From Marivita sp. (GTDB lineage Bacteria; Pseudomonadota; Alphaproteobacteria; Rhodobacterales; Rhodobacteraceae), in contig NZ_JALEGT010000051.1 of NCBI RefSeq assembly GCF_022763305.1, positions 24,103-88,102 on the forward strand: a stretch of DNA of 64,000 bases. The letters run 5' to 3'. The notes under the pieces were generated by a model, which saw only the letters and a program-made list of their open reading frames with translations, was not told the DNA's origin and made no database searches. Position 1 is the stretch's first letter. The number at the start of each line of letters is the position of its first letter. Shown here in pieces: positions 1 through 9,001 of the stretch. Position numbers and translations under genes: made by a program.

Positions 1-1205
1 ATCTGGTCGACGTAATGCTTCACGTTCTTGGCGTGGGACGGCATGATCATCTTCATGAAGTCCTTGGCGATGCGGTACCCGCGTTCGCCTTCCACCAGAA
101 CCTCGTCGATGTCGCGGTTATAGAGATCGCGGATCGACCGTTTGATCAGGTCGCCCTCTTCATAGATCTTCGCCGGCGCGATGGATTTCAGCGTCAGTTC
201 GCGAATCTGCTCCCACAGGCGCTGAAGATACTCGTAGTCGCGCTTGATCTCGGTCTTGGTGCGCTTGGCACCCGCCGTGCGGATGATAAGACCTGCGCCC
301 TTGGGCACGTCGATCTCGTTTGCGATCTCTTTCAGCTTCTTGCGGTCGGGCGCGTTGGTGATCTTGCGGCTGATGCCACCACCGCGCGCGGTGTTCGGCA
401 TGAGCACGCAATAGCGGCCTGCCAGCGACAGATAGGTGGTCAGCGCCGCGCCCTTGTTGCCGCGTTCTTCCTTGACGACCTGCACCAGAAGGATCTGGCG
501 CACCTTGATCACTTCCTGGATCTTGTAGCGCTTGGGACGCGGCTTGCGACGCGGGCGGATGTCTTCGTGGGTGTCGTCATCGGCCACGGACTCGATGGTC
601 TCGTCCCGATCCGCAGGCTCGGATTTGCCGTCTTCGTCGTCCTCGTCAAGCAGCGCGGCCGGTTCCGCCGCATCACCGTCCTCGGGTTCCTCGACCGGAG
701 TTTCGGCGACCGTCTCCATCGGCGACAGGCCTTCGGTGTCGTCATCGTCCTCGTCGCTGAGGTCGATGGTCTCCATCCCCGAAATGTCGTCCGACACGTC
801 CTTGGTGGCGACGGCATCATCGCCTTCGGCCTTGGCGGCACGCGACCGGTTTCGGCCCCGCCCCCGGCGCGATTTGGGCTTTTCGTCCTCATCCTCGCGG
901 CGCGCCTGGCTTTCGGCATAGGCACGCTCTTCTTCCATCAGCGCTTCGCGATCCGCGACCGGGATCTGGTAATAATCCGGGTGGATTTCCGAAAACGCGA
1001 GGAAGCCGTGGCGGTTGCCGCCGTAATCGACGAAGGCCGCCTGCAGCGACGGCTCGACCCGTGTTACTTTTGCGAGGTAGATGTTGCCAGCGAGCTGGCG
1101 CTTGTTTTCGGATTCAAAATCGAATTCCTCGACCTTGTTTCCATCGACCACCACAACGCGGGTTTCCTCCGCGTGGGTGGCATCGATAAGCATTTTCTTG
1201 GGCAT
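1..1205 (-). CDS. rne: Ribonuclease E, N-terminal part (cut by window edge)
   Basis: Endoribonuclease E, the core of the RNA degradosome. About 401 codons are present and the 3' end lies beyond base 1. The product starts MPKKMLIDATHAEETR and continues with the S1-like region (NIYLAKVTRVEPSLQAAF, then GNRHGFLAFSEIHPDYYQIP). It then enters a long insertion rich in Asp, Glu, Lys and Arg (about residues 90-235) before the RNase E core resumes with VIKVRQILLVQVVKEERGNKG. Such an acidic insertion is known in alphaproteobacterial RNase E. The ATG at 1205 is chosen because it gives the conserved N-terminus. The gene is divergent from the YbaK-type gene across a 445-bp gap. Identity is very secure; only the length is unknown. 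Confidence 0.95.
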   Translation of the reverse strand, partial: MPKKMLIDATHAEETRVVVVDGNKVEEFDFESENKRQLAGNIYLAKVTRVEPSLQAAFVDYGGNRHGFLAFSEIHPDYYQIPVADREALMEEERAYAESQARREDEDEKPKSRRGRGRNRSRAAKAEGDDAVATKDVSDDISGMETIDLSDEDDDDTEGLSPMETVAETPVEEPEDGDAAEPAALLDEDDEDGKSEPADRDETIESVADDDTHEDIRPRRKPRPKRYKIQEVIKVRQILLVQVVKEERGNKGAALTTYLSLAGRYCVLMPNTARGGGISRKITNAPDRKKLKEIANEIDVPKGAGLIIRTAGAKRTKTEIKRDYEYLQRLWEQIRELTLKSIAPAKIYEEGDLIKRSIRDLYNRDIDEVLVEGERGYRIAKDFMKMIMPSHAKNVKHYVDQ

Positions 1206-1650
1206 ATATTCCGTGCGCACAACCGCCGCCGCCCCCTCTTGTCAGGAAGGAGCCGGGATCGGATGTGTCTTGTCATGGCGAGTGCGTGCGCAGCGGCTGG
1301 CCGGGACGAACAGTCCCGTTGCTCTGGCCTCATGTCCTGCGCGCGTTTCATCGCGTTTCTTCTCCGACGCATGTCACAACAGTGACTGCATCCGTTACGA
1401 ACCTGATGTTCGGAAAACCTCAGGTGTTTGTAGAAGGCCTTGCGGGCCATACCAGCGTGCTCTGAACTCAGGACGTTTTGCCGACGCTCAGAGCAGCGAA
1501 ACTCTTTTGCCCGCACACCGCGAAACGGAGTGGGCTAACGAGTACAATAACGGCAGAGATGTCGATTGCACAATGGGCAATCTCACCTTTTCTGCATATG
1601 TCCCTCATCTTATCCTGACACAACATCACCCTGACGCCGGAAACACCCAC
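1206..1650. other. Gap between divergent rne and ybaK-like genes
   Basis: No convincing gene here; open frames crossing it are antisense or lack a start signal. It must hold the rne leader and promoter on the minus strand and the promoter of the YbaK-type gene. A 7-bp inverted repeat (arms 1459-1465 and 1488-1494, GCTCTGA/TCAGAGC, 22-nt loop) could fold in the rne leader. In E. coli the rne leader is used for autoregulation; whether that applies here is inference. Confidence 0.4.
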
Positions 1651-2118
1651 ATGAGCAAAAGCCTCGCGCGTGTGCGCACCGCCCTCGAAACACTCGGTTT
1701 GCCTGCGGACATTCGCGATGTCGGACAGGCCCGCACCGCTCAGGAGGCGGCTGACAGCGTGGGCTGCGCGCTGGACCAGATCGCCAAGTCCATCATCTTT
1801 CGCGCGGAAACCAGCGGCGATGCGGTGCTCTTTCTGACGGCGGGCGGCAATCGTGTCGATTCGGAAAAGGCGTCTGCCTGCGCTGGGGAACCTCTGGGCA
1901 AGGCGGATGCAAACCTGATCCGCGCGCAGACAGGCTTTGCCATTGGCGGCGTGTCCCCGGTCGGACACCTCAATCCGATCCGGGCCTGGCTTGACCCACG
2001 GCTCCTCGACTTCGACGTGATCTGGGCCGCAGCAGGCACGCCACGGCACGTCTTCCCGCTTGACCCAACCCTGCTTCCAAAAATCTGTAACGCGCAAATA
2101 TCTGATTTCACTTCGTAA
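1651..2118 (+). CDS. YbaK/EbsC-type aminoacyl-tRNA deacylase
   Basis: A 155-aa single-domain protein of the YbaK/ProX family, which hydrolyses mischarged tRNAs (typically Cys-tRNA-Pro) in trans. Family signs are the central strand AKSIIFRAETSGDAVLFLTA, which holds the conserved lysine, and the block GFAIGGVSPVGH near residue 110. The ATG at 1651 is chosen because it gives the family's usual length; the open frame extends upstream without similarity. It stands alone, followed directly by the regulatory region of the DUF2852 gene. The exact amino-acid specificity cannot be read from sequence. Confidence 0.85.
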   Translation: MSKSLARVRTALETLGLPADIRDVGQARTAQEAADSVGCALDQIAKSIIFRAETSGDAVLFLTAGGNRVDSEKASACAGEPLGKADANLIRAQTGFAIGGVSPVGHLNPIRAWLDPRLLDFDVIWAAAGTPRHVFPLDPTLLPKICNAQISDFTS

Positions 2119-2127
2119 AATAAGTAA

Positions 2128-2204
2128 ATGTAAAAAACATTCACATAAGCCCTTGCAAAGGCAGGGACCAACTCCGATCTGTTCAATGTGAAAGACATTC
2201 ACAT
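2128..2204 (+). promoter_or_regulatory. Paired 19-bp dyad operators flanking a putative promoter
   Basis: Two copies of a dyad with the form ATGTGAA-N5-TTCACAT. The copy at 2186-2204 is perfect; the copy at 2128-2146 has one mismatch (ATGTAAA in the left arm). Both have the same AAACA/AGACA-type spacer length. Between them lies a possible sigma-70 promoter: TTGCAA at 2153-2158, 17 bp, GATCTG at 2176-2181. The two sites therefore bracket the promoter of the DUF2852/RDD genes. The dyad is close to, but spaced differently from, CRP (TGTGA-N6-TCACA) and PpsR (TGT-N12-ACA) sites. The cognate regulator is unknown. Confidence 0.55.
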
Positions 2205-2226
2205 CACGCAAACAACGGAGTTGACA

Positions 2227-2646
2227 ATGAGTACGATCGCCGCCCCCGCATCTCTTCCGGCCCGCATGGGTTGGTTTTCCCGCGCCGAGGCGTGGCTGGA
2301 CAACAAGGGCAAAGGTGCCTGGATCGCCGCAATGGTCCTTGGATTCATCTTCTTCTGGCCCGTCGGCCTCGCCCTTCTTGCCTACATGATCTGGAGCAAA
2401 CGCATGTTCAATTCATCCTGCAGCAGCCGTCGCATGTCCCCGAAATTCACCGCGATGCGGTCCTCCGGGAACAGCGCCTTTGACGCCTACAAGAACGAAA
2501 CCCTGCGCCGCCTCGAAGAGGAGCAGGAAAACTTCGAAGCCTTCCTGAAGCGCCTTCGCGAAGCCAAGGACAAGGCCGAGTTCGACCAGTTCATGGAAGA
2601 CCGCGCCAAAGCCGCCAAGGAAAGCCGCGAAACCGAGGACGCCTGA
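2227..2646 (+). CDS. DUF2852 family membrane protein
   Basis: 139 aa. One clear hydrophobic segment (about residues 35-55, AAMVLGFIFFWPVGLALLAY) is preceded by a short soluble head. A long charged, probably helical C-terminal half follows (LRRLEEEQENFEAFLKRLRE, KAEFDQFMEDRAKAAKES). This arrangement and the phrase FWPVGLALLAYMIW are typical of DUF2852 proteins of alphaproteobacteria, whose function is unknown. The ATG at 2227 is used, with a GGAG at 2217-2220; an in-frame ATG at 2188 would lie inside the downstream dyad operator. It is likely co-transcribed with the RDD gene 72 bp downstream. Confidence 0.8.
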   Translation: MSTIAAPASLPARMGWFSRAEAWLDNKGKGAWIAAMVLGFIFFWPVGLALLAYMIWSKRMFNSSCSSRRMSPKFTAMRSSGNSAFDAYKNETLRRLEEEQENFEAFLKRLREAKDKAEFDQFMEDRAKAAKESRETEDA

Positions 2647-2718
2647 TCCTTGCACCCTGTCCAGGTGGCCCCATATCGGGGCCACACCCTTCGCCCAGTG
2701 AAAGACCCGTTCCCGACG

Positions 2719-3168
2719 ATGTACGCAACAGACACCTATCCCAACCTGCCGGACCCGATGGTTCAGCCCGAATTCTATGACAGCGTCACGATCAAGCGCG
2801 GTCTGGCCTGGCTGATCGACGCGGTCCTGATCGCGGCGCTGCTGGTGCCCGTGGTCGTGATGACAGCCTTTATCGGCCTGTTCTTCCTGCCGTTCCTGTT
2901 CTTCGTCACCGGTTTCATCTACCGCGTGGCCACGATCACCGGCCGGTCCGCCACATGGGGCATGCGTCTCATGTCCATCGAATTCCGCGACAGCCGCGGC
3001 GAGCATTTCGACTTCAGCCAGGCGTTCATGCACACGCTGGGCTACACCGTGTCGATGGCCATCTTTCCGCTGCAACTGATCTCCATCGCGATGATGTTTC
3101 TCACCGAACGCGGTCAGGGTCTGACCGACATGGTGCTGGGGACCGTGGCGATCAACCGTCGCCTCTGA
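2719..3168 (+). CDS. RDD family integral membrane protein
   Basis: 149 aa. The R-D-D pattern is present as KRGLAWLIDAVLI near residue 27, followed by hydrophobic segments at about residues 35-60 and 62-75. A C-terminal part has TWGMRLMSIEF and GQGLTDMVLGTVAI. RDD proteins are small multi-pass membrane proteins of mostly unknown role; some affect ion homeostasis. The ATG at 2719 is preferred over an upstream TTG at 2650, because the extra 23 residues show no family similarity. It follows DUF2852 on the same strand. A perfect 9-bp stem-loop sits 7 bp after its stop codon. Confidence 0.85.
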   Translation: MYATDTYPNLPDPMVQPEFYDSVTIKRGLAWLIDAVLIAALLVPVVVMTAFIGLFFLPFLFFVTGFIYRVATITGRSATWGMRLMSIEFRDSRGEHFDFSQAFMHTLGYTVSMAIFPLQLISIAMMFLTERGQGLTDMVLGTVAINRRL

Positions 3169-3174
3169 ACCGCA

Positions 3175-3196
3175 GGGTGCGTGATGCCACGCACCC
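3175..3196 (+). terminator. Stem-loop after RDD gene
   Basis: Perfect 9-bp inverted repeat GGGTGCGTG / CACGCACCC with a 4-nt loop (3184-3187), directly after the RDD stop codon. There is no U-run, so it may act as a 3' stabiliser or a weak terminator rather than a strong intrinsic terminator. Confidence 0.5.
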
Positions 3197-3316
3197 CGCA
3201 CCAAACCAATTGACAGACTCACCGCATTTCGCCATCCAACGCACAGATGTGCCGACGATGGCGTCGTCGGAGCAAGACCCACATCAAGCTTTCCCCAAGA
3301 AAGCGTATCGTCCTGA

Positions 3317-3344
3317 ACGCCCGGATGTGATGCCGGGCGTTTTG
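3317..3344 (+). terminator. Terminator-like hairpin in creatinase leader
   Basis: Perfect 8-bp stem ACGCCCGG (3317-3324) / CCGGGCGT (3333-3340) with an 8-nt loop, followed by TTTG. It lies 33 bp before the creatinase start. It may terminate upstream transcription or act as an attenuator for the creatinase gene; the short U-run makes the first role uncertain. Confidence 0.45.
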
Positions 3345-3377
3345 CATGAGTCCCGGCAGATGCTCGGAGACTTGACT

Positions 3378-4595
3378 ATGTTCGATACCCCCAACCGTCC
3401 CCAGACCTTCACCTGCCACAATGGCGACAAGGCTCCTCTGCCCTTTGCGCAGGCCGAATATGACCAGCGCATCGCGGGCCTGCGCGCGATCATGGCCAGC
3501 CATGATCTGGATGCGGTGCTGCTCACCTCGATGCAGAACATCGCCTATTACTCCGGCTTTCTCTACTGCAGCTTCGGCCGCCCCTACGGCCTTGTCGTGA
3601 CCCATGACACCTGCACGACCGTCAGCGCCAATATCGACGGCGGCCAGCCGTGGCGGCGCGCGCATTGCGACAACGTCATCTACACCGATTGGGAGCGCAA
3701 CAATTACTGGCGCGCCGTCGCGGCGCTGGTCGGCACAGGCCGTCGCATCGGTGTCGAGGGCGACCACCTGACCCTCGCCGCCCGCGCCACGCTGGATGCG
3801 TTCCTGAACACCCCCGAGGTGATCGACATCGCCCCCGACACGATGCGCTCGCGCATGGTCAAATCGCCTGCCGAAATCGCCCTCATCACCGAAGGCGCGC
3901 GCGTGGCCGATGTGGGCGGCTACGCCATCCGCGATGCCATCCGGGCCGGTGCGCGCGAGATCGACATCGCCATGGCAGGCCGTGACGCAATGGAGCTTGA
4001 GATCGCCCGCAGCTTCCCCGACAGCGAGATGCGCGACACATGGGTCTGGTTCCAGTCCGGCCTCAACACCGACGGCGCGCACAATCCGGTGACGATGCGG
4101 CAGCTTCGATACGGCGACATCCTGAGCCTCAACACTTTCCCGATGATCTCGGCCTATTACACGGCGCTGGAACGCACGCTGTTCCTCGGCGAGCCGGATG
4201 CGGAAAGCCTCCGCATCTGGAACGCCAATGTCGCCGCCCATGAACTCGGCCTCAGCCTGATAAAGCCGGGCATTTCCTGCGCCCAGATCTGCGACGAGAT
4301 CAACCGCTTGTTTGCACAGGAAAACCTGCTGCAATACCGCTCGTTCGGCTATGGCCATTCCTTCGGCATCCTGAGCCACTACTATGGCCGCGAAGCCGGT
4401 CTGGAACTGCGCGAAGACATCGACACGGAGCTGGAGCCGGGCATGGTCGTCTCCATCGAACCGATGCTCTGGATTCCCGAAGGCACGGCTGGGGCCGGTG
4501 GCTACCGCGAGCATGACATCCTTGTCGTTACCGAGGATGGCGCCACCAACATCACCGGCTTCCCCTACGGACCGGAGCACAACGTCATTGGTTGA
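3378..4595 (+). CDS. Creatinase (creatine amidinohydrolase)
   Basis: 405 aa, close to the 403 aa of Pseudomonas creatinase. It hydrolyses creatine to sarcosine and urea (EC 3.5.3.3) in the cytoplasm. It has the pita-bread fold without metal ligands. Near-identical blocks to known creatinases include GFLYCSFGRPYGLVVT, SANIDGGQPWRR, YTDWERNNYWRA, WVWFQSGLNTDGAHNPVT, YRSFGYGHSFGILSHYYGRE (with the catalytic His region) and LEPGMVVSIEPM. The ATG at 3378 follows GGAG at 3366-3369. The gene stands alone: no creatininase, sarcosine oxidase or urease genes are in the window, so the rest of the pathway must lie elsewhere. Confidence 0.93.
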   Translation: MFDTPNRPQTFTCHNGDKAPLPFAQAEYDQRIAGLRAIMASHDLDAVLLTSMQNIAYYSGFLYCSFGRPYGLVVTHDTCTTVSANIDGGQPWRRAHCDNVIYTDWERNNYWRAVAALVGTGRRIGVEGDHLTLAARATLDAFLNTPEVIDIAPDTMRSRMVKSPAEIALITEGARVADVGGYAIRDAIRAGAREIDIAMAGRDAMELEIARSFPDSEMRDTWVWFQSGLNTDGAHNPVTMRQLRYGDILSLNTFPMISAYYTALERTLFLGEPDAESLRIWNANVAAHELGLSLIKPGISCAQICDEINRLFAQENLLQYRSFGYGHSFGILSHYYGREAGLELREDIDTELEPGMVVSIEPMLWIPEGTAGAGGYREHDILVVTEDGATNITGFPYGPEHNVIG

Positions 4596-4634
4596 ATACA
4601 GAGTGCTAGCGTTCGCCCGGGTGGGCGCGGAACG

Positions 4635-4654
4635 CGCCCGCCATGAGGCGGGCG
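4635..4654. terminator. Hairpin between convergent genes
   Basis: Stem CGCCCGCC / GGCGGGCG with an ATGA loop, in the 126-bp space between the convergent creatinase and ribbon-helix-helix genes. There is no U-run on either strand, so termination here is a guess from position and stem strength. Confidence 0.35.
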
Positions 4655-4721
4655 GACGCGTTGCCACCGCATTCGCGGCGGCAGGGCGCTCTATTCGAAA
4701 GTCTTTAGCAGTGTCAGCAGA

Positions 4722-4964
4722 TCACCCGGCCCTGCCGGGTGGTGATGCTCCATCCCGATACCACGCCAGCACATAGACCCGGATCGCCGAGGCCAATCCC
4801 ACCTCGATATCCCGCGCCTCGTCGATCTCGGCCGCCAGCGCGTTGATCGGCATGTCCCGCGCCTCGGCAATGTCGCGAAACGCGCGCCAGAACGCATCCT
4901 CCAGCGACACGCTGGTGCGATGCCCCCGCAGGGTCAGCGACCGTTTCACCGGCCGTCCGCTCAT
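4722..4964 (-). CDS. Small ribbon-helix-helix domain protein
   Basis: 80 aa. The part VKRSLTLRGHRTSVSLEDAFWRAFRDIA fits the RHH_4 family: a short beta strand with a basic face, then a helix starting at SLEDAFW. The rest (NALAAEIDEARDIEVGLASAIRVYVL) completes the two-helix fold. Such proteins usually dimerise and bind DNA, but the targets of this family are unknown. Its start overlaps the stop of the DUF4169 gene by 4 bp (ATGA), so the two are translationally coupled. Confidence is good for the domain and low for the role. Confidence 0.8.
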   Translation of the reverse strand: MSGRPVKRSLTLRGHRTSVSLEDAFWRAFRDIAEARDMPINALAAEIDEARDIEVGLASAIRVYVLAWYRDGASPPGRAG

Positions 4965-5134
4965 GTCGTGGATTTGCCGTCCAGATCGCGCCTCGCCTTT
5001 TCGGCCTGCGCTTTCTCCAACGCCTTCTGCGCCTTGGTCCGTCCGAACTTCACCGCATTCTCATCCGCCTTGGCGCGCTTTTCGGCGCGCGCCTTGGTCT
5101 TGCGGAACTGGTTGAGATTGGTGACGCTGCTCAT
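4961..5134 (-). CDS. DUF4169 family small basic protein
   Basis: 57 aa starting MSSVTNLNQFRKTKARAEKR and continuing as a Lys/Arg/Ala-rich, probably wholly helical chain (AVKFGRTKAQKALEKAQAEK). DUF4169 proteins are short alphaproteobacterial proteins with exactly this NLN.FRK.KAR opening; their function is unknown. The ATG at 5134 is chosen because the family starts there; a longer open frame to 5293 lacks similarity. It overlaps the ribbon-helix-helix gene by 4 bp and follows the methyltransferase gene by 58 bp on the same strand, so the three may be one transcript. Confidence 0.8.
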   Translation of the reverse strand: MSSVTNLNQFRKTKARAEKRAKADENAVKFGRTKAQKALEKAQAEKARRDLDGKSTT

Positions 5135-5192
5135 GATGGCAAAGATGGCAGCACGGCCATTGGATTTCCAGCCCCTCCGATCAAACGCCGGA

Positions 5193-5960
5193 TCACGCGG
5201 GCTTGCGCAGGACCCAGACCTGCTCGCTCGGATAGGCCTTGGCCCAGTCGAGCGGGACAAAGGGCTGCGCCTGTGACGCCTCTTCGGGCGCATAGAGTTC
5301 GAGATAGTTCACGATCTCGAACCCGATCTCGCGAAAGAGCGCCATCCAGTCCGCCATCGTCAGATTGAACGTCACCCCACTTGGATCAATCTCGACCTCG
5401 GTCCAATCCCCGCCCCACATGCCACGATAGGGACGGTGCAATACCGCCTCGCAAGGGGCACCGTTCTGGGGCGTACAGATCAATGACAGCGGGTGATTGC
5501 CCAGAAACACCAGACCTCCGCCCGGCCGCAACAGTCTCCACGCTTCGCGCAACCAGATCCCGGGCCTGCACCAGATGGCAGCCCCGTATTCGGAAATCGC
5601 AAAATCGAAGGCCGCGTCGGGCAGCCCGGTGGCCTCGGCATCCGCTTCGAGAAAGGTGATTTCGGCCCCATGCTGCCCGGCCAACCGCCGCGCGGTCGCC
5701 AACTGTTCGGCCGACAGATCAAGCCCCGTCACACATGCGCCCCGCCGCGCCATCCAGCCCGAAACATAGCCCGTTCCACAGCCCAGCTCGACCGCGTCAC
5801 AGCCTGCAAGATCCGCGGGAAACAGACCCAGATCGGCCTCGGGCAACCCCCAGATGCCCCAATGCGGCGCGCCGGCCCAAAGCCGCTCGCCCAGAGCCAC
5901 CCAATTTTTGGCATCGGCGTTCCAGACGCCGCGATTGACGGAAATATAGTCTTTGGTCAT
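5193..5960 (-). CDS. Class I SAM-dependent methyltransferase
   Basis: 255 aa. The SAM-binding glycine motif is DAVELGCGTGYVSGWMARRG (about residues 55-74), followed by acidic motif VTGLDLS and motif III-like region LRPGGGLVFLGNHPLS. The N-terminus MTKDYISVNRGVWNADAKNW is typical of the YcgJ/UbiE-like Methyltransf_11 group. The substrate is unknown; both small molecules and quinones are substrates in this superfamily. It lies on the minus strand downstream of fumC, separated by the palindrome array, and upstream of DUF4169. Family call secure, substrate not. Confidence 0.85.
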   Translation of the reverse strand: MTKDYISVNRGVWNADAKNWVALGERLWAGAPHWGIWGLPEADLGLFPADLAGCDAVELGCGTGYVSGWMARRGACVTGLDLSAEQLATARRLAGQHGAEITFLEADAEATGLPDAAFDFAISEYGAAIWCRPGIWLREAWRLLRPGGGLVFLGNHPLSLICTPQNGAPCEAVLHRPYRGMWGGDWTEVEIDPSGVTFNLTMADWMALFREIGFEIVNYLELYAPEEASQAQPFVPLDWAKAYPSEQVWVLRKPA

Positions 5961-6052
5961 GTCAAAAAATCACGTGGAACAAACGAAAGAGGGTGCCGGA
6001 CTATCCCGCGACAGCTCGCCATATCCTAGCAAAAACTCAGAGGTCAGCGCCA

Positions 6053-6143
6053 AGGCCCTTCGAAGGGCCTCAGCCACGCGATTTTGAAATCGCGTCCCAA
6101 GCGCGTTCGAACGCGCTTGGGTCAAGCCGTTTCGAAACGGCTT
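6053..6143. repeat. Array of four tandem palindromes centred on TTCGAA or TTTGAAA
   Basis: Four head-to-tail dyads fill the space after fumC. (1) 6053-6070, arm AGGCCCTTC, centre TTCGAA. (2) 6076-6095, arm ACGCGATTT with a TG centre. (3) 6096-6121, a perfect 26-bp palindrome, arm CCCAAGCGCGTTC, centre TTCGAA. (4) 6124-6143, perfect 20-bp palindrome, arm AAGCCGTTTC, centre TTCGAA. The arms differ in sequence while the centre and the directly abutting layout are kept. The last dyad ends 7 bp from the fumC stop codon. Possible roles are mRNA 3' protection, termination or a protein-binding site. Confidence 0.8.
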
Positions 6144-6149
6144 TCTGGC

Positions 6150-7544
<1,395 letters not shown>

Positions 7545-7622
7545 CATAGCCTCCTCGGTATGCAGTTGCATGCCGTTTAGACCCAAGCGCCTCCCGGAGC
7601 AATCGACAAACCGGCGCGGTGC

Positions 7623-8123
7623 CTATTTGCGGAACGTATCCAGACTGACCACGTCGGCATCCTTGCGCCCGGAAGCCGGCACCTCGGTCTCGCGCGCCTT
7701 GGGCCGATCCTTGGCCTCGCGCACGGGTCGCGGGGCCGGCACCAGCGCGCCGTCATCCGCGACTTCGCCTTCCATGCTTTCAAAACGCAGGCCGAATTCC
7801 ACCGAGGGATCGACGAAGGTCAGGATGGCATCGAACGGAATATACAGCCGCTCGGGCGCATCGCCGAAATTCAGCGTCACAGCAAAGCCGTCCTCGCCGA
7901 CGTCCAGATTGTCGAACCAATGCTGCATCACCACGGTCATCTCGCCGGGATAGCGATCCGACAGCCAATCGGCAATTTCCACATCCGGATGGGCGGTGTC
8001 GAAGGTGATGAAGAAGTGGTGATCGCCCGGCAGTCCGTCCCTCTCGACGTCCTCAAGAACGGTGCGGATCAAGCCGCGCATCGCCTGATGCATCAGGCTG
8101 CCATAATTGATGCCAGTCGTCAT
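7623..8123 (-). CDS. sspB: ClpXP adaptor SspB, alphaproteobacterial type
   Basis: 166 aa. SspB binds ssrA-tagged proteins and tethers them to ClpX for degradation. The folded substrate-binding domain (residues 1-115) contains HHFFITFDTAHPDVEIADWL, YPGEMTVVMQHWFDNLDV and RLYIPFDAILTFVDPSVEFG. A flexible acidic/Pro linker and the short ClpX-contacting tail DVVSLDTFRK follow. This is the SspB-alpha form. The window also holds ssrA itself 2 kb away, so both partners of the tagging system are here. It sits 78 bp upstream of fumC on the same strand, a common neighbour pair in this family. Confidence 0.9.
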   Translation of the reverse strand: MTTGINYGSLMHQAMRGLIRTVLEDVERDGLPGDHHFFITFDTAHPDVEIADWLSDRYPGEMTVVMQHWFDNLDVGEDGFAVTLNFGDAPERLYIPFDAILTFVDPSVEFGLRFESMEGEVADDGALVPAPRPVREAKDRPKARETEVPASGRKDADVVSLDTFRK

Positions 8124-8218
8124 CGCCGTTCTCTCCCGAGTCTGTCCCGATCATATTGCATAAAATCCAAAACGAAAGGCCACGCTTGACGCAAAGTCAC
8201 CAACGCGCCGGAAATTCG

Positions 8219-8866
8219 TCAGCCGAAGACCGAACTGATTTCGCGCAGGATCTTGCGGCGGATCGCACGGGCATAATCCCTGTGACCACGGGCCGTTTCG
8301 ACGAATCCATCGGCGGTGATGACATTGCGCAGGTAGAAATTGGTGATCGCCCGCCCCAGCCCTTCGATGGCCAGCCCGTTGACCGTGACCCCCGACCGTT
8401 CGGCGGCTCGGCGCATCTGTCGCACCTCCCCGCCCGCGTTGGGTGTGCCATCGCCCGACATGTCGATCACGCGCCGCGCACAGTCAGGGCCGCTGTCGAA
8501 ATGGCGCAACGCGTGCCGCATCGCTTCGGCGGGTGCCGTGTTCGACATGACAAAGGCACGCGGAAGCCGTTCGACAGCGGAGGCGAACAGCTGCACATGG
8601 CTGGGGCTGATCATCTGCGTCCAGTCAAGACTCACCTCCTGCGCATCGACGCCCGACCATTGAATGACGCTCAGCGCCACCTGATCGCGCACGAGAATCT
8701 CCGAGATCTCGGGATCGCGCAACGCGGCGGCCAGCCCGTCGATCTGCAGTCGGTACTCCCCCGGATCGACGGATTGCGACACGTCCATCGCCAGAATCAA
8801 TGCCGTTCGGCAGGCATGGGCCGGCTGCGCCAGACACAGACAGACAAGAAGACTTCGCCACATCAT
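8219..8866 (-). CDS. DUF1194 secreted von Willebrand-A-like protein
   Basis: 215 aa with a signal peptide (MMWRSLLVCLCLAQPAHA). The mature part opens with LILAMDVSQSVDPGEY, which carries the DxSxS metal-site motif of VWA domains. Then come the DUF1194 blocks DQVALSVIQWSG, SNTAPAEAMRHAL and RRVIDMSGDGTPN. The family is exported and its function is unknown. A second DUF1194 gene lies at 11996-12796. Two adjacent ATGs (8866, 8863) are possible. The gene is divergent from the alcohol dehydrogenase gene. Confidence 0.82.
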   Translation of the reverse strand: MMWRSLLVCLCLAQPAHACRTALILAMDVSQSVDPGEYRLQIDGLAAALRDPEISEILVRDQVALSVIQWSGVDAQEVSLDWTQMISPSHVQLFASAVERLPRAFVMSNTAPAEAMRHALRHFDSGPDCARRVIDMSGDGTPNAGGEVRQMRRAAERSGVTVNGLAIEGLGRAITNFYLRNVITADGFVETARGHRDYARAIRRKILREISSVFG

Positions 8867-9001
8867 CGGGTCAAGTGACCCTGCCCACCCCGGCAAGGTC
8901 AAGGAAAAGACGCGTGATTGCCTTTGAGCCTCAAAGAATTTTCCCTTTGATCTTCGTTCAATGCCGGATTCATATGCGTCCCAAAGAGGGAGGAGACCAC
9001 C

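Noticed and set aside
15-1385. 456-codon plus-strand open frame at the left edge
   Set aside because: Antisense to rne, whose conserved N-terminus is evident on the minus strand.
3219-4667. 482-codon minus-strand open frame
   Set aside because: Antisense to creatinase; composition rich in Arg, Ala, Gly and His without motifs.
6053-6143. CRISPR array
   Set aside because: The units are palindromes with different arms and no spacers; there are no direct repeats of constant length and no cas genes.
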